NCBI RefSeq assembly: GCF_012273895.1 | Contig: NC_052102.1 | Location: forward strand, 2,192,917-2,256,916 | Source of the DNA: Zerene cesonia | Lineage: Eukaryota; Arthropoda; Insecta; Lepidoptera; Pieridae | Length of the DNA stretch: 64,000 bases | Direction of reading: 5' to 3' | Shown: positions 1 through 10,653 of the stretch, piece after piece | Layout of the letters: each line of letters begins with the position of its first letter | Position numbering within the stretch: position 1 is the stretch's first letter | Program-made: the position numbers and the translations under genes | The notes under the pieces: model-generated | What the model saw: only the letters and a program-made list of their open reading frames with translations | The model's database searches: none | Told to the model about the DNA's origin: nothing

Positions 1-144
1 GTTCTCATTTTTAAATAAGGTGCTATATATTCAGGGTACTTGTCTTAAAATACTAACCGTTATTAGTAAACTTAATTACAAATTCAAAATCACGATGGAT
101 TTATATGTTAGGCGCCCATCTTGAATTGAAAAAATATCGTGGTA

Positions 145-228
145 CTAGCTTTCGCCCGCGGCTTCGCTCGCGTTAATACGGAGTGGTTTAATAGATGTTA
201 TTATGCATATAAACTTTCCTCATAAATC
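145..228 (-). mobile_element. Helitron 3'-terminal fragment
   Basis: Starts with CTAGC right after an A and runs into a GC-rich hairpin (GCCCGCGGCTTCGCTCGCG), the reversed form of a Helitron 3' end (hairpin then CTAG before T). No 5' TC terminus follows. The sequence meets a second Helitron piece near 228, so this copy is truncated. Helitrons are rolling-circle DNA transposons; this non-autonomous piece has no coding capacity. Confidence 0.7.
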
Positions 229-374
229 ACCTTATCTGAGAGTTTGTTTGAACGCAGTAATCTCAGGAACCGAACAGGTTCGATTTCAAAAGTTCTTTCA
301 ATATTAAATAACCCATTTATTGAGAAAGGTTTTAGGCTATATGTACCACGGGCGTATCCGAGGCGGACCGCTAG
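229..374 (+). mobile_element. Helitron 3'-terminal fragment, second family
   Basis: Contains a GTTTGTTTGAACGCA block, an 'ACCCATTTATTGAG' block and the terminus GGCGGACCGCTAG followed by T. The same blocks occur in order at 5127-5287. The 5' end (TC and ATATTATAAA) is missing, and the copy abuts an oppositely oriented Helitron end at 145-228. Confidence 0.7.
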
Positions 375-1484
375 TTACTAACACAATTCATAAGAAACAT
401 GATGTGTAACGCAAACAAGCTGTATCAAAAGACTTCAAAAAATAATTATAAGATATTCAAATCGTATAAATCGAATCTACGCTCTCACGTGCATTTGTAT
501 TCATATATTCGTCACATCAATTGTACTAGCAGACACAAACATGTGTTATGTTTGTGTCTGGTCAAAAATAAACAGCCATAACAGAAAACTCACTAGAAAA
601 AAACTCGTAAAGGAATCAGAATGGTGTAATAAAATTTATAGCTGACTCGAGAGACCTTACAGATCCAAAGGTGATATATTTTGTACGGTTGCTTTGACTT
701 ACCAACACCTCGTATTTTCATGTGATATTGACATCCATTTTCGCCAGGATTATGTCTACATTAGGCTTTATCTGCGGACTTAACTACTTTTTTGTCTCTG
801 TACTGCCTTTTACTAATTCTTTTTCAGTCTTGATTTTAATTAATTATGGGGTGTCATTTAAATTTTCCCACTGATAATAAAAATAAATAAAAATTCATTC
901 ATGTGAAATCTATTGCCATAATCATATATCGTATTTAGTATTGTAAAACTCTCTAGGTCATAATATTATAATTTATTATCAACTTCGCATACCTCGCAGT
1001 AATGCAGTATACAGTAATGTTTTGTTTACGGTTTTAGTTTCAAACTACTTTGATTCTAGATGGAATATATGTAGTTAATACTACAATAACTTGTAGGTAA
1101 TATTATTCAGGAAAAAACATTTCCAGTTTCATGAAAATAATTATTCTACTAGAATCATCGTCCAACAAACGAGATCGCCTGTGATAATCGACCTCAATAT
1201 TTTTATTTATATTCTTTATTGATGCGCGTAAATTAATTGATTGTCTTATGAGTATATCTAATGAGATTATTTAACGTATGTTTAAAATTATAACCTTATA
1301 TATTGTATTGCAATCATATTGCAATGATCATATTAACAACATGTCACTCGCATATTTACGTTATTTAATAAACCTTCTTATCATCAAAACCTTTTGTTAC
1401 TAAAATATATTTCTGTAGTTCATAGTTCTAAAGTAGAGTTATATGCGTGAAAGTAATATTTGAACTAGATCACTTATCCAACTA
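375..1484. other. No gene recognised; one perfect hairpin
   Basis: AT-rich sequence with no coding or repeat signature I recognise. The one clear structure is a hairpin with 13-bp perfect arms (530-542 and 548-560) and a 5-nt loop, built on CAGACACAAACAT. Confidence 0.5.
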
Positions 1485-1683
1485 TCCTACGAATATTATA
1501 AATGCGAAAGTTGTAAGTATGTGTGTGTGTTTGTTGCTCTTTCACGCAAAAACTACTGAACCGATTACAATGAAATTTGGTACTCAGATACCTGGACAAC
1601 TGGAATAACATAAAGGCTACTTTTTATCCCGATATTACTGCGGGATACGGACTTACGCGGGTGAAACCGCGGGGCGCAGCTAG
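1485..1683 (+). mobile_element. Complete short Helitron (main family)
   Basis: About 199 bp. It begins TCCTACGAATATTATAAATG after an A and ends GGGGCGCAGCTAG before a T, which is the A|T target and TC...CTAG ends expected of Helitrons. The interior has the family blocks 'TTTCACGCAAAAACTACTGA', 'TGGACAACTGGAATAACAT' and 'TTTTTATCCCGATATT'. Non-coding and non-autonomous. It serves here as the reference for the main family. Confidence 0.88.
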
Positions 1684-3035
1684 TAATCTCATAATGATCG
1701 AGACCATACGGAATTTCAGTTTTTATATTTAATATATTCATGATAGAGAACATTTCTAGCTAGAAGCTCATAAAGTATGGAGCTCTCTAAATTTAATGTA
1801 TGCAGGATTTATTTAACGTTAGGTGCCTATTTACTGTAAGCATACCGTGTGCTATGAGTGATGTCGGTTCTCTGAATCACTTATTTAGCAAACAAATTAG
1901 GGTAAACCTTCATACCAAATATGGTAAGAGGGTGTCCCGATGTTGTGTTTCTAAAATGTGTGTCATAACTGTGACGTCATACTGCCTGATATTAAATAAC
2001 CCACTTGAAAATTCTTGGGTATAAAGTGTTTGGTTAGGCTAGGAATTGTCGGTCTGCCTATGTATTATTATTTAGGCCGGTGGCTTAGAGCTTCGTTCGT
2101 GATTTGGACTTTATTATTTCATAGTTTATTTATTGATTACCTACTTATTATTGCAATAAGTGCATGTACACTTAAAATGTACTTTAAGAACCAGCACATG
2201 AGGTGTATCAAATTTTAGATACTTTTTAATTTGATTAATCGTTCGTTATCGATCGAATCGAATCGATCGTTGTCGAAACACTGATGTACGGTTAGCAAAT
2301 TATCAGGTTAGCAAATCAAAAAGTTCCAAGCAAATACTGTAAAGGATTATGGTTCTTTATCATAAGGATTTTTGAAGACCTTTAATAATGAAGTGTACGT
2401 TTATATGTAACCGACTAATTTTGACTCCTTTTTGAATAATTTAAAACCGAAAGATATATTTTAAACTTTGTACGCTTTCCTAAGATCGGTGACAATATAT
2501 AAAATTTAATGAATCTATCTTATTATCCAGTATTGGGATAGCCAGGATTAAACAAGTATTCTGTATAGCAACTTAGGCAAAACAATGTAGGTGATTCTAT
2601 TATAAAAGCGTGCTTTTTAGTTTTTAAAATATATTTATTTCAGATGAAGTTAGAACATAAGATAGAACGTTTTTGCAAGAAATAATAAATGCAAGTTACA
2701 TCTTCAATGTAATTGAATACCAACAGTTATAAAACTAATAATTTGTAAGAGATACGAGAAAGCTGCCCGAAGTAATAAGTCAGCATGACAGTTCCACCGA
2801 GTTGAAACATTAAAGTTTAATAAAACAAATTAGTCAAGCGGTAAGTTTAAAAACTTCAGCCGTATGTTCGCTTCTGCAGAGGCTTAGTGCATTAGTGTGG
2901 AAAATAATAAGAATGTATGCTGCTTTCTGTTTAGTACGAGATTTTATAATGCTCTCACTTTGTTAGGAATGTTTTTGAAGTGTGCTAGCAAATTTTATAT
3001 GATATTGGCAACTTGTGTTATTTTTTATGTCATAA
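1684..3035. other. No gene recognised
   Basis: AT-rich, with scattered short open frames of no recognisable family. A short ATCG-rich palindromic patch lies near 2248-2270 and a tandem GGTTAGCAAAT pair near 2289-2315. Nothing else stands out. Confidence 0.5.
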
Positions 3036-3315
3036 TCTATATATATATAAAAATGAAACCCATTTTTCTTGGTTACGGCATCACGCGTGAATGACTGGAC
3101 CGATTTTACTAATTCTTTTTTTGTTGTATTTGTTATTATTAGGAGAAGGTTCTTACGGAAAAAAATATTAAGAAAATCTCTCAGAACTATTGAGAAATGT
3201 ACATTTCAAATTGCACATTTAAAAAAACGCGAGTAACAAATGTCAATGTAACTTTTTATCCCGATATTCCTGCGGGATACGGACTTACACGGGTAAAACC
3301 GCGAGGCGCAGCTAG
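3036..3315 (+). mobile_element. Chimeric Helitron
   Basis: Starts TCTATATATATATAAAAATG after A and carries 'TTGGTTACGGCATCACGCGT', the 5' end seen in reverse at 62677-62835. The 3' part (TTTTTATCCCGATATTCCTG to GAGGCGCAGCTAG|T) is that of the main family at 1485-1683. The middle, about 150 bp, matches neither. Both termini are intact, so the 5' and 3' ends appear to come from different subfamilies. Confidence 0.78.
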
Positions 3316-3608
3316 TATTCATTAAAAATTATTAAAAAAACAAATCAAAAATCTTCTTGGCACAGTGGTATGAGTGAGCGTAAAAGCGAGGGCTTCCGAG
3401 CTTCCGATTTCCAGCAGGAACTTAGAAAAACGAATCTTTCGGTTTGCACCTATTACTTTAGAATTAATCAGTGAATGAGATGCATACGCCGTGGTATGCC
3501 ACGGAAGAGGGCACGGTAGTTTTCTTCCAAACATGGAATCTTGCAAACATAAATAAATGAGTTAGAAACTATAAGCAGATGAATTACGAAATAAAAATTC
3601 ATAGAAGC
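3316..3608. other. No gene recognised
   Basis: About 290 bp of unique-looking sequence between a Helitron and a retroposon. The 74-codon minus-strand open frame here resembles no family I know. Confidence 0.4.
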
Positions 3609-3622
3609 AGCTACGAAACAAC

Positions 3623-4830
3623 GCCTAGCCTCTCGGCCACCCGTGATCCTGCCGAACTGCGTGAACTGCTGCGTGAACTAAAAATTAAATTTAACAAAGG
3701 CCGCGTTCCATCGATACAATATCGTAATCATTGAAATAATGTTTCGTATTGGTNNNNNNNNNNNNNNNNNNNNNNNNNNNNNNNNNNNNNNNNNNNNNNN
3801 NNNNNNNNNNNNNNNNNNNNNNNNNNNNNNNNNNNNNNNNNNNNNNNNNNNNNNNNNNNNNNNNNNNNNNNNNNNNNNNNNNNNNNNNNNNNNNNNNNNN
3901 NNNNNNNNNNNNNNNNNNNNNNNNNNNNNNNNNNNNNNNNNNNNNNNNNNNNNNNNNNNNNNNNNNNNNNNNNNNNNNNNNNNNNNNNNNNNNNNNNNNN
4001 NNNNNNNNNNNNNNNNNNNNNNNNNNNNNNNNNNNNNNNNNNNNNNNNNNNNNNNNNNNNNNNNNNNNNNNNNNNNNNNNNNNNNNNNNNNNNNNNNNNN
4101 NNNNNNNNNNNNNNNNNNNNNNNNNNNNNNNNNNNNNNNNNNNNNNNNNNNNNNNNNNNNNNNNNNNNNNNNNNNNNNNNNNNNNNNNNNNNNNNNNNNN
4201 NNNNNNNNNNNNNNNNNNNNNNNNNNNNNNNNNNNNNNNNNNNNNNNNNNNNNNNNNNNNNNNNNNNNNNNNNNNNNNNNNNNNNNNNNNNNNNNNNNNN
4301 NNNNNNNNNNNNNNNNNNNNNNNNNNNNNNNNNNNNNNNNNNNNNNNNNNNNNNNNNNNNNNNNNNNNNNNNNNNNNNNNNNNNNNNNNNNNNNNNNNNN
4401 NNNNNNNNNNNNNNNNNNNNNNNNNNNNNNNNNNNNNNNNNNNNNNNNNNNNNNNNNNNNNNNNNNNNNNNNNNNNNNNNNNNNNNNNNNNNNNNNNNNN
4501 NNNNNNNNNNNNNNNNNNNNNNNNNNNNNNNNNNNNNNNNNNNNNNNNNNNNNNNNNNNNNNNNNNNNNNNNNNNNNNNNNNNNNNNNNNNNNNNNNNNN
4601 NNNNNNNNNNNNNNNNNNNNNNNNNNNNNNNNNNNNNNNNNNNNNNNNNNNNNNNNNNNNNNNNNNNNNNNNNNNNNNNNNNNNNNNNNNNNNNNNNNNN
4701 NNNNNNNNNNNNNNNNNNNNNNNNNNNNNNNNNNNNNNNNNNNNNNNNNNNNNCCTCGTGATCAAATTTTTCTATTCTTTCAAAATTTCTCATTTATAAA
4801 GCATTTCAATGCTATAAAACTAAAAATTAA
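3623..4830 (+). mobile_element. tRNA-like retroposon copy 1, 5'-inverted, interrupted by assembly gap
   Basis: Flanked by a perfect 14-bp target-site duplication AGCTACGAAACAAC (3609-3622 and 4831-4844). The first about 31 bp (GCCTAGCCTCTCGGCCACCC...) is the tRNA-like head in antisense. It is followed by the element's upstream region in sense (TTTAACAAAGGCCGCGTTCC, to 3753), then 1000 N, then the sense 3' part from CCTCGTGATCAAATTTTT to the ACTAAAAATTAA tail. Comparison with 11737-12080 suggests that only about 200 bp is missing in the gap. Confidence 0.85.
3754..4753. other. Assembly gap (1000 N)
   Basis: Exactly 1000 N, a placeholder length and not a measured one. Both edges lie inside the same retroposon. 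Open frames reported across it are artefacts of N translation. Confidence 0.99.
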
Positions 4831-4844
4831 AGCTACGAAACAAC

Positions 4845-5126
4845 TGAGAGCGGCTTAGAACTGTAAGTTGATATTCAAAGACTGGTTAAAATTAAACGAG
4901 TTTCACAGTTATTAGTGTAATAATAAGTAACGAGTAATATACATCATACATTTTATTATATTATATTTATATACAATTATTTTCCACCAAAACACTGCCA
5001 TTCCTAGCAAGGGCGTTACCCTTCCAGATTCTAAAAACGAACCAAATGACAACATTTTCGTATCAAATACGGAAAGAATCCCGTGAACAGTTGAAAACCC
5101 ACGGAGCTATTGACCATCAAAACATA
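4845..5126. other. No gene recognised
   Basis: About 280 bp of AT-rich sequence between the retroposon and the next Helitron; no feature seen. Confidence 0.4.
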
Positions 5127-5287
5127 TCTATACTAATATTATAAAGCTGAAGAGGTTTTTTGTTTGTTTAAACGCACTAATTTACGGAACTACTGGTCCG
5201 ATATGAAAAATTATTTGAGTGTTAGATAGCCAATTTATTGAGGAAGGCTATATATGTACCACAGGCGAAGCCGGGGAGGACCGTTAG
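5127..5287 (+). mobile_element. Short Helitron, GGACCG-end family
   Basis: About 161 bp. It starts TCTATACTAATATTATAAAG after A and ends GGGGAGGACCGTTAG before T. The CTAG terminus has become TTAG. The interior has GTTTGTTTAAACGCACTAAT and a TATTGAGGAAGGCTATATAT block shared with 229-374 and, in reverse, with 56075-56257. Confidence 0.8.
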
Positions 5288-6090
5288 TAGAAAATATAGA
5301 TGAATTGAGTACCTCGTCTTTTTTGGGAACGTCAGTTGCAAACACAGCAGTGATAACCTTTTAATTATTATGAGGATATTATTTTTGATGTTTCATTATA
5401 TCTGACGCCATTATCCTGTGTGTGTAGCCAATGTTTTCTCAATGGAAATCTTCATCTCTCTTTATTATTCAATAGTTAATCGTTTATATACAATTTACTT
5501 TATTTATCATGCTAAATTCAACGCAAAAAAGCCTTAAATTTAACGTCTGCTTTATTGGTATAATTCTTTTAATAAAATATCAAAACTTGTGAAGCTACTC
5601 TTATAAATTTTCAAAAAAGAAAATGAATTTTATTATAAATTGTAATACGATTCTTTACATAAAAATGTAATACAATATAGCTACTTGACAATAACAGTGG
5701 TCGAATTGAGAACCAATCTTCTCTCAGAATTATAAATAGGCAATTTCCGAAGATAGATCAAAGAAAGGGAATTATTAACGCTCTTTACTTTAAATTAAAT
5801 GGATTAATACAATGGCTCTTTTATGCTCTTATATAAATTTTATTCAATTTCATATCAATTCACTCTGAGAATATCAACATTTCATATTTAAGTTTTCCAA
5901 TCACTAAAAGGGAGAATCTTGTACCGTATGTGTATTTTGTATGTATGTTCATTGATAATTTAGTCAATTTTAACTAATTACAAAAGTAATTACAAGAACT
6001 GGTTCTATAATCATCAAGTCGGAATGAGGTGATGAAACATCAAAGAATACTAGTCGTTTTGGTACCCTTAAGACAAACGCCATTGCTTTT
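5288..6090. other. No gene recognised
   Basis: AT-rich, with stop codons in all frames and no recognised repeat. Confidence 0.4.
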
Positions 6091-6093
6091 ACC

Positions 6094-6416
6094 TTTTTTA
6101 TGACATCGCCTGATGGAAAGCCATCACCACCACCTATTAATATTGGCAAAGGTACTTCCTCCGTGAATGTGCTGCCCGATTATAAGCGGTAAGGGATAAG
6201 GGAAGTATTGACGACGGGTAACAAAGAATGATGGGTAGGGAAAAGGAAATATATATATATATATAATAGAATAGAAAAACAAACAAACAAACAGGGAAAA
6301 GGAAATGAGCCTGTGGCTCTTTTTCTTACCTTACGAAATGAAGTCGGATGTTACTGTTTCACTCCGGTCTTCTGTATATCTGGACCAATTCGTGCCAAAG
6401 CATGCTGGACTCACAC
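6094..6416 (-). mobile_element. Polypyrimidine SINE with a 43-bp nested insertion
   Basis: Read on the minus strand it begins near GTCCAGCATGCTTTGGCACG and ends at ...GATGTCAT followed by A7, as in the copies at 57720-58038 and 63084-63421. The C/T-rich tract and the CATTC...GAATG stem region are present. An AT- and CAAA-rich insert at 6251-6293 is flanked by GGGAAAAGGAAAT repeats (6238-6250 and 6294-6306). No duplication flanking the SINE itself is convincing. Confidence 0.72.
6251..6293. repeat. 43-bp AT/(CAAA)n insert with 13-bp flanking duplication
   Basis: (AT)n followed by AATAGAATAG and four CAAA units, sitting between two perfect copies of GGGAAAAGGAAAT inside a SINE. The other SINE copies lack it. 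The layout of A-rich tail plus duplication looks like a tail-only retroposition. A replication-slippage origin is also possible. Confidence 0.6.
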
Positions 6417-8405
6417 ATTGATGCGGTCTGAGTAAGAGGGCAGTTTCCGCAAATGTAATGAAATAAGCCGAAATACAATCAATTGAACATTTACATAATA
6501 TTTTTGCACCTGGTGTTCTAATTTTGATTTGAAAAATTTACGTCTGTAAATTTTAACGTGAACTACATGTTATTTGTTATGTTATTTCGATCTTCCTTTA
6601 ATCATTTGTCGATATAATTAACTTCAAATGCCTCTTAAAAAGTTTGATATGTTAAGTACCCACATCATGAAAACCTAAGTGGCACTTACGTATTTCTACA
6701 TATTTCATTTTTTTATTATAAGGTCAAGTATTGTTGCTTTTAGGGTCAAATTATGTTGCAATTGTTTTTTATGTGTAAAACTTAACCTTATGGATCTTGA
6801 AAAATTTTAATAGAAGTGATTTCATAGGTGAATATTTTTTGAAATAATATATTCATGAACAGGTCATTTAATTAATAATAATAATAATAATAATAAAATC
6901 TTTATTTTGCCAAAACATACCTTACATATCTATGTACATTGCCTCTTAAACTTCAATTTTAATTAAATTCGTTCTAAATTTTCAATTACCTTCAAGAAAA
7001 GAAGGAGGTTCTCAATTTTAATGTATGTTGCTTTGGGTTTGTTGTTTTAGAATTTTTGATATCTTTGATTTAAGTGTGAAGTGAAGCCGCGTATCGTGCG
7101 GACACTCGTATGATTCTATTTAAGTTTGATCTTAATTTTATTCCGATAATAACAAACGCAACGTAAGAGAATTAGCATAATCGAAATAGCTGTTCACGCA
7201 TGATGCTGTGACCAAGTAAAACGTGGATCCATTATCATTTACATATCTGTCCGCAAAAATGTCAATACATCACGACGAAGATCTAAAGCTAAGTTCAAAT
7301 ATTAGCATAGAAATAAGCTAAATCTCCAGATGTTTGAGTAGCTCAGGTGGTACACGTCAGCAACTAATGGTACTACCGATAGCCTGAAATCTGATCTGAT
7401 GCTATAGTTGAAGTGCCTATGCCTATGGACAAATGCTAGTAGGCTATATCGACTCGTGATTTAGAAGAATTTTGAGGTAAACAAAGTTGATATTATAAAT
7501 TATGAAAAACGTTTTAAAACAAAAGTCATAATTTAGCTTCGATTGTATAGTTCCAAATAGAGATAATTTTAACAATACTTCAAATGAATTGGAAATTGAG
7601 GAATTCAAAGTTTGGATAGAACAATGAGAGCCGAAATTTTAAAAGTTTTTAAAATTTTTACGCCTATACTTCGAATAATTTAGAACATTCCTCAAGCATT
7701 CAATCAGAGCCATTCACTTTGACATCAAGGGACGGTTTCCACTTTACGGCCCCATGCATTCTTGGTCCCTAATTTCGAAGCCACTACCCTGGTCCCTTGC
7801 CTTTAACGTCATATAGCTATTACGAGTAAATCCTTTAAATATATGTGTTTGAAGCTTAAATTTGTATGACTTGGTTTCAGGCAAGTTGTCACAATTGTTA
7901 AGAATATTGAATCTATATGTATTAACAATAATCAAATCTCTATAATAGTGAAATAAAAATATAAAAAAAATTTCCCGACATGACAAAAAAAAAACAATTT
8001 TAAATCAAATTTACACAGCCGACGCCGGGACAAGCGGTTGACAGACACATGTTTTAATTATTTCAAAAATTAGTATCACAACTATGCCACTTTAATATTT
8101 TCCCATTCAATTATACAATATAAAATTCCGCGTGGTACTTATAACGAGTGGGATTCAATGAAAATCGTCGGAACAGATCAATAGCAAGAAGGTATGGAGC
8201 ATACTCTTAGTTTTTATCAAACAATGCTACCGCGGAATAATTATTGATGATACGTTTTTAATGAATACCTTCATTATATCTACCTTAGTATACTTTTACG
8301 TACAACGTATACATGTTATATCTAGACAGTTTAAAAATACATTCATCAATCTAATAGTAACTTTAATTAATTATAAATTATTAGTACATAATACACGAAA
8401 CTATA
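6417..8405. other. No gene recognised; AAT microsatellite
   Basis: Nearly 2 kb of AT-rich DNA. An (AAT)n tract occupies about 6871-6895 and runs into AAAATCTTTATTTTGCC, as the tail of an old retroposon might. No coding signal seen. Confidence 0.5.
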
Positions 8406-8409
8406 TTTG

Positions 8410-8588
8410 TTTTTTTTTCGTGTTAGGGCGGGCAACCGAGCTGGTGGTTCGCCTGATGGTAAGCTATCACCATGAGAAATGAGCATTAGCAGACGTAGGC
8501 CTCTGCAAATGCGTTGCCCGTTTTTTAGGGAGTTAAAGGGTAGGAGTGACGACCAGAGCAAAGGAATAAATTGGAAAGAATGAGGAAA
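8410..8588 (-). mobile_element. Polypyrimidine SINE, 5'-truncated
   Basis: Opens with T9 (an A-tail in reverse), then GGGCAACCGAGCTGGTGGTT and CGCCTGATGGTAAGC, the conserved 3' portion of the family. The stem region (GCAGACGTAGGCCTCTGC) and a degraded purine-rich tract on the plus strand follow. The 5' third of the SINE is missing. Confidence 0.72.
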
Positions 8589-9560
8589 AAACACTCATCT
8601 TATATCAAAGACGCATCATTTTTCTCCTACTATTTCACGACGATCTTCTGGGGGGGGGGGTGTTATTTCACAATTTCTAAAATTAATGTGATCAATTGAT
8701 TCAATATAAAATTGCTGCATTAATACATTAAGGTTTTTCAACACTTTTTCACTTTTCCCTCAAAAGCCTCCTAAATAAGGCAATTTCTAAGTGGTTATAT
8801 TTACGGCGCTTGCATTTTAGACAGGGTTTCATTTCAAATTGCTTCAATGCTGAAACCGCTTTTAGTTTTAAAGTTACTTTCTCATTTTCGATCCAAATAG
8901 GAACACAGTGTGCTTATTTATTATTATTATATTTTTATATGTATTACATATTTTCAAAGCAGTATTAATTTTAACAATTTTTGGGCAGGCATCGAATATC
9001 GAATAAAGGTTTTTGCCATAAAAACAAACTTGAAGGAAATAGACGTTAAAAATGTTATGGAAATGGTTGTCACGCGATGGCCCCTTTTAACCACAAATCA
9101 AACAGACTTTGTATGATAAACAGACAGAAACAATATTCCTTTGTGTTCCTTCGGAATTTTGATAATATTAAATATTTTATTTATTTTGGAGATGGAGTAT
9201 TTTATGGTAACAGCATTTTATGATAACAACGTAAGTCTCAAATGGTTTACGAAATGGTGGGATTTAATTTTGTATAGCTTTTTATATGCTTAATAAATGA
9301 TAAATTTTTAAAGAGTAGAACAAATTCGATCGATAGATTCGACCTTATTATAAATAATGACAATAACATCCTTTAAATTCACGGCTCTGGACTCAATTTT
9401 CGCTTGCCTTGCAATCCCTATTTACTCCCCACAATTCCTGGTATCCTAATATAATAATATAATTGCATACAAAAAAATCCGTCTCTTTGTCTGTCTGTTG
9501 TTTACCTTTGAATATACGTGTATATGTCTTGAATTTCATCCAAAACGGAGATCGATATAA
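8589..9560. other. No gene recognised; G11 run
   Basis: AT-rich stretch whose only oddity is an uninterrupted run of 11 G at 8650-8660. Sequence at 9465-9560 loosely resembles decayed Helitron (TCCGTCTCTTTGTCTGTCTG). Confidence 0.4.
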
Positions 9561-9561
9561 T

Positions 9562-9778
9562 ATCCTACTAATCCTACTTCCTACTAATATTATAAATGCG
9601 TATGTTTGTGAGGACGTGTGTGTGTTTGCTGCTCTTTCACGCAAAAACTACTTAACCGATTGTAACGAAATTTCATACATAGATAGCTGGACAACTGGAA
9701 TAACATATAGGCTACTTTTTATCCCGATATTCCTACGGGATAGGGACTTATGCGGGTGAAACCGCGAAGCGCAGCTAG
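9562..9778 (+). mobile_element. Helitron, main family, with iterated 5' terminus
   Basis: Main-family interior and 3' end (GAAGCGCAGCTAG|T). The 5' terminus is repeated: TCCTACTAA, TCCTACT, then TCCTACTAATATTATAAATG (9562-9600). Either the outermost or the third TC could be the transposed end. The first two follow an A, the third a T. Confidence 0.85.
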
Positions 9779-10234
9779 TAGATATATAAATATAGGGCAT
9801 AAGATAAATTTTATCCCAAATCCCTAGAGATCGCTTAGATTATTGTAGTAAGGAGTATCTTGTAATAAAATTATATCTAGATATCCCTTGTTATCTAATA
9901 TAGGTTATATTGCTTAATTTAACATTGAAACGTAAAGCAATATAAACTAATGACTAGTTGTTGTCATGGTTCATATCTCAAACTCCAAGTTTGTTTGCGT
10001 TTCGACTCTGCTGGGGCTGGATTTAAACAGATGTTTGAGCAAACAATTCTGGGTATGCCTTTGAGATTATAAAATACTGGCTTCAGCTGAGTTTGTTCAT
10101 TACAATAGCTGGGTTAAGCCGGGTAAAAGTTCTTGATTGTGTAATCATACGGGCGATTTTTGGAGACTCAATGTTTGTGATGTCAGAATAAGAACATTTG
10201 TTATACCATCATACAATTACAGCATTTTAACAGC
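9779..10234. other. No gene recognised
   Basis: AT-rich sequence without recognised features. Confidence 0.4.
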
Positions 10235-10475
10235 TTTTTTATGTCATAGTCGGCAAATAAATGCAAAAGAAATAGTGCAGGAGCGGGTGTCTCGCCTGAC
10301 GGTAAGCGTTAAAATCTCCCATGAACATTTCCAGAAGTGTAAGGTCTATTTCAGAGGCCTTACGTCTCTGAAAAGGGATGCCTGACTTTACAAGGTGTAG
10401 GATAAAGAAAAATTTGAGGGGAATAAAAGAAAGGACTGAAAATAGTGAGAAAAGGGTACGGGCCTACGGTTTCAA
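10235..10475 (-). mobile_element. Old polypyrimidine SINE copy
   Basis: T6 then ATGTCATAGTCGGCAA, a diverged CTCGCCTGACGGTAAGCGTT, CCCATGAACATTTCCAGA and the stem region AAGTGTAAGGTC...GGCCTTACGTCTCT, followed by a purine-rich tract and GGGCCTACGG. It is more diverged than its relatives, including a 30-nt patch after CGGCAA, and lacks the 5' end. Confidence 0.65.
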
Positions 10476-10500
10476 ACAAATGTGTTTATAAGTACAAAAG

Positions 10501-10642
10501 TTTAATTTTTAGTTTTATAGCATTGAAATGCTTTATAAATGAGACGTTTTGAAAGAATAGAAAAAATTCGCTCACGAAGCGGAATTCGAACCCGCGTTTT
10601 TCTTGCCTTACCGTAGCAACGGAGCTACGGTTAAAATTTCTC
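10501..10642 (-). mobile_element. tRNA-like retroposon copy 2 (minus orientation)
   Basis: Flanked by an 11-bp perfect duplication AAGTACAAAAG (10490-10500 and 10643-10653). On the minus strand it opens GAGAAATTTTAACCGTAGC (antisense), then switches at a ...GTTGCTACGG joint to sense tRNA-like sequence with the B-box-like GGGTTCGAATTCC. It continues through GCATTTCAATGCTATAAAAC to ACTAAAAATTAAA. It is short (142 bp), so only the 3' half of the tRNA-like part remains. Confidence 0.85.
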
Positions 10643-10653
10643 AAGTACAAAAG

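Noticed and set aside
1972..1979. TGACGTCA (CRE-like); another at 59078-59085
   Set aside because: Single 8-mers with no promoter context; expected occasionally by chance.
2248..2270. ATCGATCGAATCGAATCGATCG as a transcription-factor site cluster
   Set aside because: Low-complexity ATCG repetition; no promoter features nearby.
3678..4858. Open frames of 340-371 codons across the N block
   Set aside because: They consist of translated N with a few real residues at the edges. The same applies to 59224-60372.
8650..8660. G-quadruplex from the G11 run
   Set aside because: A single G tract without three partners nearby; at most a homopolymer.
9463..9759. 98-codon plus-strand open frame
   Set aside because: Its second half is translated Helitron sequence, which recurs in other copies in different frames.
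10560..10635. Functional tRNA gene
   Set aside because: Only the 3' half of a tRNA-like sequence is present and it sits inside a retroposon with target duplications.
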